Shown piece after piece: positions 56,298-64,000 of a DNA stretch of 64,000 nt. The stretch is from Cheiracanthium punctorium. Its lineage: Eukaryota > Arthropoda > Arachnida > Araneae > Cheiracanthiidae. The first letter of the stretch is position 1. Each line of letters begins with the position of its first letter. A program made the translations under genes and the position numbers. The stretch lies in assembly GCA_038373885.1 (NCBI GenBank), contig JAWZYV010019958.1, positions 62,001-126,000 on the forward strand. Direction: 5' to 3'. The notes under the pieces were generated by a model, which ran no database searches, was not told the origin of the DNA, and saw nothing but the letters and a program-made list of their open reading frames with translations.

Positions 56298-56599
56298 AAG
56301 TTTCTAGTATTTCAACGTCTTGAAGTCAGGAGACGCCGCTGCCCCGTGGATAGGAAATACAGTTCGGAAGGGAAAAGTTCACAGGAGGTGGTAGAAGGAG
56401 GAGCACTTCCCTCCTTCGCAACCAAGTCCGCCTTCTCATTGCCTTAGGACTAGGACTCCAACACGGCAAGGGATCCAATGGGTGCAAACGCTGCTTTTCT
56501 GTGAAAGAAAATAAAAAAAAAATTGACATAATTTACTGCTCGTTTTTTCTAGAATTTTCTGCTAGTTTTGTAAGTAATTAAGAGAAATTTTGCTATCCA

Positions 56600-56904
56600 T
56601 CAAAATATAACGTGTCAGTAGTTTCAAATCGGAGGACGAAATTTAAAGCTTCTTTGATGGCAAGAAGTTCCAGCGGAAAACCGAACAGTTCATCTGGGTT
56701 GCGAAAGCTGCAACGAAAATCCATACCAACCCCGGATTTAGCGTAGATACCACTTCCTGCCCTACCACTACCAAAGGCCGATTTACTTCCATCAGTATAT
56801 ATTATAGAGCAAGAGCCAGCGACCGCCAGACCTCCGTCACACAGTATAAAAGCTGAAACTTTCTCTGCGCATACCCCCCAACAGAGGTAGGAACCATCGG
56901 CCAC
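56600..56904 (-). pseudogene. Non-LTR retrotransposon RNase H domain fragment
   Basis: Minus strand reads SIIYTDGSKSAFGSGRAGSG (first Asp), LELLAIKEALNFVLR (Glu) and DTLYFDG, where the third Asp motif would be, then a stop. This is the C-terminal RNase H of Jockey/I/R1-type LINE polyproteins, truncated before its end. The upstream part (ADGSYLCWGVCAEKVSAFIL CDGG) lies in the inverted duplication below. Reverse transcriptase and endonuclease are not found nearby. Confidence 0.7.
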
Positions 56905-57921
56905 TCTAAAAGTTTGGATGACCGTGGCTTTGGCAGGTAACAGGCGGCAAAGGTGTATAAAATTGCAGAAAATTTCGTCATTTCATAAAGCTTCATTTTT
57001 TTATAGGTTCCTCTTCGCAGTACTAGAAATCTCTTTATCCCTTGCCAGACACTTTTCCATCGTGGCAAACCCCAGCCAGACAATCTCAAAGTCTTGAAAA
57101 ACGTAATGGACGATATCGATATGACGTCATTTTTCCACCAACACGTGACCTTTCGGCTGTGTTGATGAGTGGCCCTGTAATCTGATTGGCTGAAGTGTAT
57201 ATTTTCCATCCACACGTGGCTGAAATAGCCTCGTCTCAGTATAAGTTTTAATATGTTAGCACTTTTTAATGGGAATCTTTGGAGAGATATCTTTTTGCAG
57301 TCATGTACAGGTTCCAGAGAGTTATTAAAACATTCGTAGGCAGCACAATACAGAGGTATAATTATTATTTTTTTGATTTTGCGCTTATTACCAGGAGTCC
57401 AGCACATAAGCCTATGGAGAAATGGTTGTTTGTTTTCCACCGTCACGTGACTTTTAAAGCCTCGAACCCAAGGAGGCGATATCCTCCATTCTATTACGAG
57501 CGCGCTGCAAGAAAGTTCGCGCGTAAGAAAGTTCAGAAGTAGCAGTATAAAATGTGCTTGGCACTTTGTGACAGCTTGACGTACTTCGTCGCGGGAGTTT
57601 ACGAACAACGACCGCGAACTCCACAACAGTTTTCCATGACTTTGAGATTGTCTGGCGGAGGTTTGCCACGATGGAAAAGTGTCTGGCATGGGATAAAGTG
57701 ATTTCTAGTACTGCGAAGGAGAACCTACCTTAAAAAAATGAAGCTTTATGAAATGACGAAATTTTCGGCAATTTTATACATCTTTGCCACCTGTTACCTA
57801 CCAAAGCCACGGTCATCCAAACTTTATAGTGGCCGATGGTTCCTACCTCTGTTGGGGGGTATGCGCAGAGAAAGTTTCAGCTTTTTATACTATGAGGAAG
57901 GTCTGGCGGTCGCTGGCTCTT
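56812..57921. repeat. Inverted duplication, 284-bp arms with 540-bp spacer
   Basis: The left arm (about 56812-57095) and right arm (about 57638-57921) are near-identical inverses, e.g. AGAGCCAGCGACCGCCAGAC versus GTCTGGCGGTCGCTGGCTCT, and ATGAAGCTTTATGAAATGAC. The arms contain LINE-derived coding sequence. The spacer holds two direct copies of TTTTCCACC..CACGTGAC. The 295-codon minus frame across this region is mostly in the wrong frame and is not a gene. Confidence 0.85.
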
Positions 57922-58494
57922 AGACTATTACAAAGGCCTTTGTGGTGTTTATGTCGCTGTTCTTTTATTGTTCTCTGGGTGTTCTTATTTTTCAATACTT
58001 TTGCTCATTTATATTCTTTATTAATTTTTACTATCTTCTTTCATCTAATTTCTTCGGCCCTCCTCCACTTTCCATTTTTACTTTTATTTCTTCGAATGGT
58101 AACTTCTTTTTTTTCACGAACCTTCTGCCTACTTTCATTCGCGGATCCGGTTCTCTTGCATGTGTAAAATTGGATTTTTTTGCGACTGAATAAAGGTGGA
58201 GCCCCTCTGTACCCCCCCCCCTCTCCGAAAAGTACTTAGTACGCTTTTTTTTTTTTTATGTATATATGTGTTATAGACAAAGTTATTTATATTTTTATTC
58301 CGATATTAACGCCAGATTTCTGTAATGTTTTTCTTTAAGTGAAATGACCGTTTCCCCAATATTCCAGGAATGTGTGGCGAGTATTGGGAAATTGTTAATT
58401 TTCTACTAAAATAAAGTCCATCACCTATATTCCTTCGCGTCTTGGTAAAGAAAAAAAATATTTGGTTTCAAATTGAATAAACTGAGAAAAGTCG
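57922..58494. other. T-rich spacer
   Basis: No supported gene. The 127- and 83-codon plus frames are Phe/Leu-rich translations of T-rich DNA. C-run at 58211, T-run at 58244-58257. Confidence 0.5.
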
Positions 58495-58915
58495 AAGACG
58501 TTCATAACCAGGTCGCGTCCGCCGACCTAACCGTTCGGAGTTATCCGTGGTTTCCTCCGAAACTTCGCATAAATACGGGTTAGGACCCCTTAAGGCCATT
58601 GTCCACATCGAGCGGTCCCCGCCGTACTATGTATTTGAATGGTGGATATTTGGCCGCGTTTCCCGCCGAGCGACAGTGGGGACTGTAGATGGGGGGAGGT
58701 GTGAAACCGCAATATTATTCACTGTCCTCAATTACCTTTTGCCGGTTTAATACCGGAGTATCTCCCTCTTTCTCTGCAGTGGGAAAAATTTATTGCTTAC
58801 AAGTGAGAATTGGACATTAAAGTGACCCCCTGCGGCTAGCGGGAACCGCTCGATGTGGACAGGGCAATCCCACCCCCGGCGTAGATCCCTAGCATAGATA
58901 ACTAGCCGTAATCCA
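58495..58915 (+). repeat. SINE body, copy 6, split by a MITE
   Basis: CCGCCGACCTAACCGTTCGG, GTGGTTTCCTCCGAAACTT, AATACGGGTTAGGACCCCTTAA precede the insertion at 58594, and AATCCCACCCCCGGC plus CTAGCATAGATAACTAGCC follow it, in the same order as the uninterrupted family. Confidence 0.55.
58594..58865 (+). mobile_element. MITE nested in SINE, GGCCATTGTCCACATCGAGC ends
   Basis: GGCCATTGTCCACATCGAGC at the left, inverted GCTCGATGTGGACAGGGC at the right, about 23 bp with two mismatches. The end style resembles the PIF/Harbinger-like MITE at 7331-7607. The duplication is unclear. Confidence 0.65.
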
Positions 58916-58972
58916 CATTTCCATTTCGCTTTTCTCCCCGCGCTTGGAGCTACTTTACCAAATGATGTATCC

Positions 58973-59475
58973 CAGAGGTTCCCAAACTGGGTGCCGCGGC
59001 ACCCTAGGGTGCCACGAGCGTATGTCAGGGGTGCCGTGGAAATAATCAAGAAAAGTGTTTTGGTGGAGTATAATGCAATAATTTCCCCTGAACCAGTATC
59101 CCTAAGAAAGTGAGCCTAGCCGATCACTAAGTGGGATCAAACAAAAATATTTCAGTCAAGTTCAAGACTGTCCTGTAGCCTCTCTTTTATAGGAACTCCC
59201 TGAAATGGGGTTATTGTCAAAATTCTATATCCCTTTCCCAAGAGAGTACTTTCTTGATAGTTAGCCCTATAAACAAACAAACAAAAAATAACGTAAAATG
59301 CATCGAAACAACTTCATTCTAACCTCTATATTCATATTGCTTTAAAGGAAATCTGACGCGAAAGTTTTTAGCCTGAAAAGGGTGCCGCGAAATGTTTTTA
59401 GCCTGACAAGGGTGCCGCGAAATGCTTTTAGCCTGACAAGGGTGCCGCGGGTAAAAAAAAGTTTGGGAACCCCTG
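58973..59475 (+). mobile_element. hAT MITE, CAGAGGTTCCCAAACT ends, perfect 8-bp duplication
   Basis: CAGAGGTTCCCAAACTGGG at the left, AGTTTGGGAACCCCTG at the right, ATGTATCC duplicated at 58965-58972 and 59476-59483. Near the right end a 30-bp word (TTTTTAGCCTGACAAGGGTG CCGCGAAATG) occurs three times at about 59366-59450. This kind of CAGNGGTTC end is widespread in hAT elements. Confidence 0.85.
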
Positions 59476-59483
59476 ATGTATCC

Positions 59484-60142
59484 ATCTGTACTCCGCCAAC
59501 ACAAACTTTTTCCTCGCCAGGGGCTCATCGGCAACCCCCCACGTTTCTTCGCCAAGACATCCGAATTTCTCCGAGCTCCTGAATAGTCAATCACGGCACA
59601 AAACTTGGCTTTTAAAACATTCTCGGTACGGAAAAAACCCGTTCTTGCATTATGGATGCTTAGACTAGCTTTAACTTGGGGAAGAAGCCTTTCCCCGAAA
59701 CGTTATATATATTTTCTGGGCCAGGCCGATTTTTTAATACATTTCCAATTCTTTCTGCGGCATTCCTTAGACTAAACACCGAGAATTCATGCAGCCCGAA
59801 TTAATTCAGACAGCTGATGCAGCGGCTAAATGGTTTGAAGTGTCGGCTATAGCTCGCCTCTGTCTATGGCGGAAATGCATGCCGGGACAAAAAAAAAAAA
59901 GAAAATGTCTCTGTTCCATCTGAATTGATAAATATTAATACGTCTTTTTGATGTATGTAAAATATTAATGAGACGAGGGGGGGAAAAAAAAGCTTTGTTT
60001 TGCTCTTCGTGTGGTTTTTTTGTTTTGAAAATATCTTACCTAACAGTGGACCGAAACTGAATGAAAAAAAACAAAAAAAGTGGGACGTGTAATGAGAAGA
60101 ATTTTTAGTACCTTGCTTTCGGAAAATTATCTTGTAACCAGG
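59484..60142. other. Spacer with one conserved-looking stem-loop
   Basis: At 59678-59704, GGGGAA and TTCCCC pair around GAAGCCT and are followed by GAAACGTTAT. Stem-loops ending in CGAAACGT recur in many eukaryotic repeats. No gene seen. Confidence 0.4.
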
Positions 60143-60284
60143 GACTGATTTCCGGTAGGGCATTCGGGGGGAACTGTCCGGTCCCCCCCCCCAAAAAAAA
60201 ATTACCTTTTAAGTTTAAAAATTTACAAATTTTGATTTTTATTTAAGACAGAGGAATATTTTTATGAAAAATAACAGCGCCTAA

Positions 60285-60456
60285 CAGTGGCGTATGCAGA
60301 CTTCCTTCAAGGGGGGGGGGGGTTCATTGACATAACCTTGTGTTAAAATGCGTAATATTTAAGCTAAAAAGTGAGAATTTATGGACATTTTGTTAAAAAT
60401 TTTTTGACAAGGGGGGGGGGGGGGGGGTTGGTTGAACCCCCTTGCATACGCCACTG
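60285..60456 (+). mobile_element. hAT-like MITE, CAGNGGCGTA family, copy 3
   Basis: CAGTGGCGTATGCAGAC at the left, TTGCATACGCCACTG at the right. GCGCCTAA (60277-60284) and GCACCTAA (60457-60464) form an 8-bp duplication with one mismatch. G-runs of 12 and 17 bases lie inside both ends. Confidence 0.8.
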
Positions 60457-60579
60457 GCACCTAATAATAATGACTCTGTTACTATCTCGTAGCGATAGCA
60501 TTTTAAACACATATTTTTTTTTTAGCTAAACTGTATGCAACGATTCGGCGCAAACTTATTTATGCGTGGCCTATGCAGT

Positions 60580-60955
60580 GAGTGGTGTAAGCTGATCGCG
60601 AGAAAACCCTAGAGCTGATTTTCAATCGGAACATATAAAAGGAAACAGCTTCCTAAGTGGAGCAGAGGGAAGATCTATCCCACTACCAATAAATGCTCTG
60701 ATAATAATGATAATGCTCTGAAATACAAAAATAGTCTGAAACTTGTTGCTTGAAAATTATAGAATGCAATGAACGATTAGAAATTAGATGATAATCTAAT
60801 TGAAATATTATTGTCCTACAGAGTATTATTATTATCATCGAACTATTGCATTTATCTTTACATCTTGACTGAATAACCATTTTTATGCTGTTATAACATC
60901 CTTCTTTGTAGGCTGTGATAGGACAGTTGCTTTGTAGTGAGTAAGGAAGTTTTAA
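60580..60955 (-). repeat. Dispersed repeats, inverse partners of 33560-33700 and 30975-31200
   Basis: 60580-60690 contains AGCTGATTTTCAATCGGAAC, GGAAACAGCTTCC and AAGATCTATCCCACT. 60690-60955 contains ACTTGTTGCTTGAAAATTAT AGAATGCA and ACATCCTTCTTTGTAG (family X, copy 2). Two repeat modules that are apart elsewhere are adjacent here. Confidence 0.6.
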
Positions 60956-60976
60956 CATGAGGCTTCCCCCAGTGAA

Positions 60977-61793
60977 GCAGACTTCGTGCGATTACACGAT
61001 CATCTGTAACAGGGTGTCTACCGCTCCGGAAAGTCTGGAAAAAGCCGGGAAATTGGAAAATCGGTCCGGAAAGTCTGGAAAAAAACCGGGAAATTGGGTA
61101 ATGGGTCCGGAAAATTCACCAAAAGAATCAATTTTTTTAGTGTTCTTTTTTTTACCCTTCCTCTTTAATTGTCAGACTGGAACCGAAAGCAACTGCAACG
61201 CATTTTTCGGACCGCGAAAGCATCAAGCGATGTGTTTGTATAAGGAGGGAAAAATGGGGGCTCATTAATCGTGATGGGAGGGTAAAAGATAAATGATCTT
61301 ACTTAGTAACTTATGGGTTAGGACCGCCTTTCCAAGAACAGTTAGTTAATTCTATCATAAATTGCGACTACTTCTGTTTCTTTTAATTGATGAAAGCTTA
61401 ATCCTGTATTTCAAGAAGTTGTACAAAATATGCAAATATAAATACATGGGAGAAGTCATTGTGCAATTCCCCAAAGTAAAATGCATTGGTCAGGAATTTT
61501 TTTCCCGGGACCTCCCAAAAGTCAGGAAATTGACTTTCAGAAATTTGGTAGACACCCTGTGTAATCGATTGCAAGAAATGATATGGATTACGATTACGAT
61601 TACCAACAATTTCCAAAAAGATTATGACTAGTGAATGTTAATTTAATAAAATAACAGTAATCTTGATGTTAAAGAAATCAACTATCAAAAGAATTCTATA
61701 ATAATACAATTTCTATCATAGCACTTTTTAAAAATTTGTAAAATATTATTTTAATCATCGATTACAGTCGATTGTAATCGGCACGAAGTCTGC
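60977..61793. repeat. Outer inverted-repeat element hosting a hAT MITE
   Basis: GCAGACTTCGTGC at 60977-60989 is inverted as GCACGAAGTCTGC at 61781-61793, with weaker matching (CGATTAC/GTAATCG) further in. It encloses 61020-61559. Element type unknown. Confidence 0.45.
61020..61559 (+). mobile_element. hAT-like MITE, CAGGGTGTCTACC ends
   Basis: CAGGGTGTCTACC and GGTAGACACCCTG are perfect 13-bp inverted ends. GTCTGGAAAA/CCGGGAAATTGG words repeat twice inside the left end. Flanks share TGTAA. No coding content; the 103- and 89-codon frames are MITE-derived. Confidence 0.75.
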
Positions 61794-61799
61794 AGTGAA

Positions 61800-62117
61800 G
61801 CTTTGGACCATCTCTGAAAATCGGCTCATGCTCGTAACTACTGTAAAGCGTACAAAATGATGCCACGTTCAACATTTTTAAATAGCTATATTTTATTTAT
61901 TTTTGTGGTGATGGTTGGAAGGGAAGTAGCTTAAATAATAAATGTGCTTTAAGCCAAGTTTCAATTTTAGATTAAAATCGAGAATAGCAGATCCTGCAGA
62001 AACACTGATAAGTGAAATTTCTCATTTCTCCGCAAAAATCCCCTCTTTATAAAGGACACCTTCCAGGGTCGAACCCAGAAGAAAATTTCGGAGCGGGACC
62101 AAACGATGGAAAAGGCT
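61800..62117. other. Spacer
   Basis: Nothing recognised. Confidence 0.4.
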
Positions 62118-62273
62118 AAATTTTTCACAAAAAGGCTTCCTCATTATGGTTTTGTTCAGAAAATTTTATATTTCGGGGAGTGGACCAGGGGGTCCGGTCC
62201 CCCCCCCCCGAAATTTAAAATTTTGTTAACAAAGCCATAATGAGGAAGCCTTTTTGTGAAAAATTTAGCCTTT
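62118..62273. repeat. Inverted repeat, about 65-bp arms
   Basis: GGCTAAATTTTTCACAAAAA GGCTTCCTCATTATGG at the left is inverted as CCATAATGAGGAAGCCTTTT TGTGAAAAATTTAGCC at the right. Arms converge on a G/C-run loop (GGTCCGGTCCCCCCCCCC). A fold-back MITE is likely. Confidence 0.8.
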
Positions 62274-62279
62274 TTCGTC

Positions 62280-63457
62280 TTAAAGGCAGCTCGATTTTCG
62301 CCCTTACTATGAAAATATTCGTCTGGCGTTTTTAGGATACAAAATTTCTCTGATTCTATCAGATGACATTCGTTTTATTACGATACAAAATTTATTTAAT
62401 GCATTAGAAGAATATGAATGCCACTGATTTTCAAATTGCTTTAGAGAAATTTTACAGTCATTGTTTTAACGTTAGATGAATGTTTTCAGAATAAGAGGGG
62501 GAAAAGAATGGTTGAAAAAAATCCAATAGTTCGTTTTCCAAAAAACTTCATTTTGTAAAGTCAGTTTTCTCCATAGAAAAGTATTCTGGCGAACGTTTAA
62601 CCAGAGACAGTATATAGCAGACCGTTAAGGTAGTTTTTTAGAAATCATGCAATTTTTGAACAGTATTTTAAGGAATACATAATGCAGTTAAGACTCGAAA
62701 AAATTTCGACCGTCTCTCAACAAATAGTAGTATGCAACTTGTAAAGAAACTATGAATACAAATGGTGAATAACTTATAACAATTATCAAACGTTCGGGTA
62801 AATCTAAACATAGATATTTTTGCAATATTTCCCTAGACGGGTAACTGTTCTGCTCATTTTTGAAGGCAATTGGTGCGTTTAAGAATTTTTTCTATAATTT
62901 TTTTCACTTGGGCGGGACAGCAGCCTACTGGAGGCTTGACCATAATGAGGGCCTCTGACGTCGTTCATTTCATTATCGGGGCGCCCATTAGACTGACCCA
63001 CATTGACCCCTGAGTGGTCACCTCATTTTGAACCCATTCCAGATGAGAGACCTAGCACCTGAAATCGACACCCCCAGAGGTATCGTTTGAAGATGGTAAA
63101 AAATTGGAGCCGTTAAAAAATTGAACGTGCCCCCCGTTCCCGTGGGCGTACACGGTCCCACAGCAATTCAGCCGAGAGATTCCGCCCTCCAAAACACTGC
63201 CCAAGCCGGTGCTGCTTCATTTTTCGTGTACTTATGGGAACGGAGTTTAGTGACTAAAGCACTGTGAGCTTCTTCCTAAAATGAGACGTATAGGTTTACT
63301 TTAGAATAAGTGCATAGTGCATTTGGTGAAGGGGCACTATCAATTTTTGCGAGCATTTAACGTCATTAGTCCGTTTTTAAAACTGTTCAAAACTACCGTA
63401 TTCTTCTAAAACTGTTCAAAACTACCGTATTCTACCGTATTCTTCTACAAAAATAGT
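62280..63457. other. Spacer, partly GC-richer
   Basis: 62930-63230 is less AT-rich (GGGGCGCCCATTAG, GACCTAGCACCTG, CCCGTGGGCGTACACGG) but has no long frame, splice signals or recognised domain. AAAACTGTTCAAAACTACCG is duplicated at 63377-63430. Confidence 0.45.
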
Positions 63458-63535
63458 GTGTAACTTGTTGCTTGAAAATTATAGAATGCAAAGAAAGATT
63501 GGAAATTAGATGATAATCTAATTGAAATATTATTC
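63458..63535 (+). repeat. Dispersed repeat, family X copy 3 (fragment)
   Basis: AACTTGTTGCTTGAAAATTA TAGAATGCAAAG and AAATTAGATGATAATCTAAT TGAAATATTATT match 60735-60812 closely, in the same orientation. Confidence 0.7.
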
Positions 63536-63653
63536 AACTCTAAAGGAATTAAGGAAATTCTAAAGGAACAAGCCTTAAGAGAAAATCAGTTCGGAAAACT
63601 AATTTCAAAAGCTTGATTATTTACTAATGGAAGGCAGCTCACGTGACCGAACG

Positions 63654-63658
<5 letters not shown>

Positions 63659-63689
<31 letters not shown>
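63659..63689 (+). repeat. Poly-T tract of about 31 bases
   Basis: Uninterrupted T-run. Could be the reversed A-tail of the tRNA-like repeat that follows on the minus strand, which would fit a retroposed SINE. Confidence 0.6.
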
Positions 63690-63693
<4 letters not shown>

Positions 63694-63779
63694 AATAGAA
63701 CTTAATAATGGCTCGATGGTATTGGCCAGTCTGTTATGGGAACATCCATTGAGCGGCCAACGTTGCCCCCTATAAAAGA

Positions 63780-63850
63780 CTATGACTTATCGTCCAAGCC
63801 TAATCCGGGAATCGAACATAGGGCCCTTGCTAAAGATGGGGGTAGGGGGG
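63780..63850 (-). repeat. tRNA-like B-box fragment
   Basis: On the minus strand, AGGGCCCTATGTTCGATTCCC includes a good B box (GTTCGATTCCC). No A box at the right distance and no acceptor stem. SINE or tRNA pseudogene, not a functional tRNA. Confidence 0.4.
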
Positions 63851-64000
63851 AGCCTATCCCCCAACACTTGCAAAATTCCATTAAATTTGGCAAAATTAGA
63901 TAACTAAAAAAAAAAAAAATATTAACAAAAACTATAATTCGTTTTATATTTCCTCTACACTTCGCAAAATGACGCAAACCCAGTTGGCAAAAGTAAAAAG

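Noticed and set aside
56802..57689. 295-codon minus-strand frame, second longest in the window
   Set aside because: It runs across an inverted duplication and is mostly out of frame with the LINE-derived RNase H sequence. No domain is visible.
60143..60200. Possible MITE start (CAGGGACTGATTTCC with G and C runs)
   Set aside because: No inverted partner or duplication found.
62930..63230. GC-richer block that might be an exon or promoter
   Set aside because: No open frame of useful length, no CpG cluster comparable with 3.5-3.8 kb and no splice signals.

Overview
This is a window of animal nuclear DNA. It is AT-rich and dominated by transposable elements and their non-autonomous derivatives. 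There is no operon structure, only one long intact reading frame, many homopolymer and microsatellite tracts, and GT-AG type splice signals. The mix of Tc1, mariner, pogo, hAT, piggyBac, BEL/Pao, non-LTR and tRNA-derived SINE remnants fits an arthropod-like invertebrate, possibly a chelicerate. That placement is inference and the sequence alone does not fix the species.

Layout. 0-3 kb: TTAA-flanked and mariner-type miniature elements. 3.5-4.0 kb: a CpG-rich promoter-like block with an NRF1-like site, followed by a likely non-coding first exon ending in a good splice donor. 4-30 kb: long AT-rich intron or intergenic DNA with MITEs, a 225-bp tandem array, two copies of an element built on 173-bp units, a pogo/Tigger relic, two same-size mariner deletion derivatives, and a dispersed repeat whose units carry an endonuclease-like GDFxID motif. 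27-35 kb: four short open stretches, mostly Cys-rich and mostly next to splice signals, that could be exons of an unrecognised gene, plus a 156-bp tandem array. 35-42 kb: three Tc1-like elements of clearly different condition (one intact, one frameshifted, one decayed and carrying two further insertions). 42-54 kb: more TTAA and hAT-type elements and a BEL/Pao pol relic with its polypurine tract. 54-64 kb: SINEs, a non-LTR RNase H fragment inside a 284-bp inverted duplication, and several hAT MITEs with 8-bp target duplications.

Function. The only protein likely to be functional is the Tc1-like DD34E transposase at 35470-36510, in an element with both terminal inverted repeats and TA target duplications. 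The other elements look non-autonomous and would depend on transposases encoded elsewhere. Host gene content is uncertain: the promoter/first exon at 3.5-4.0 kb, a bounded exon at 16.28-16.44 kb and the Cys-rich exons at 27-35 kb could belong to one or more host transcripts, which only RNA evidence could settle. No rRNA, functional tRNA, CRISPR array or bacterial gene was seen.
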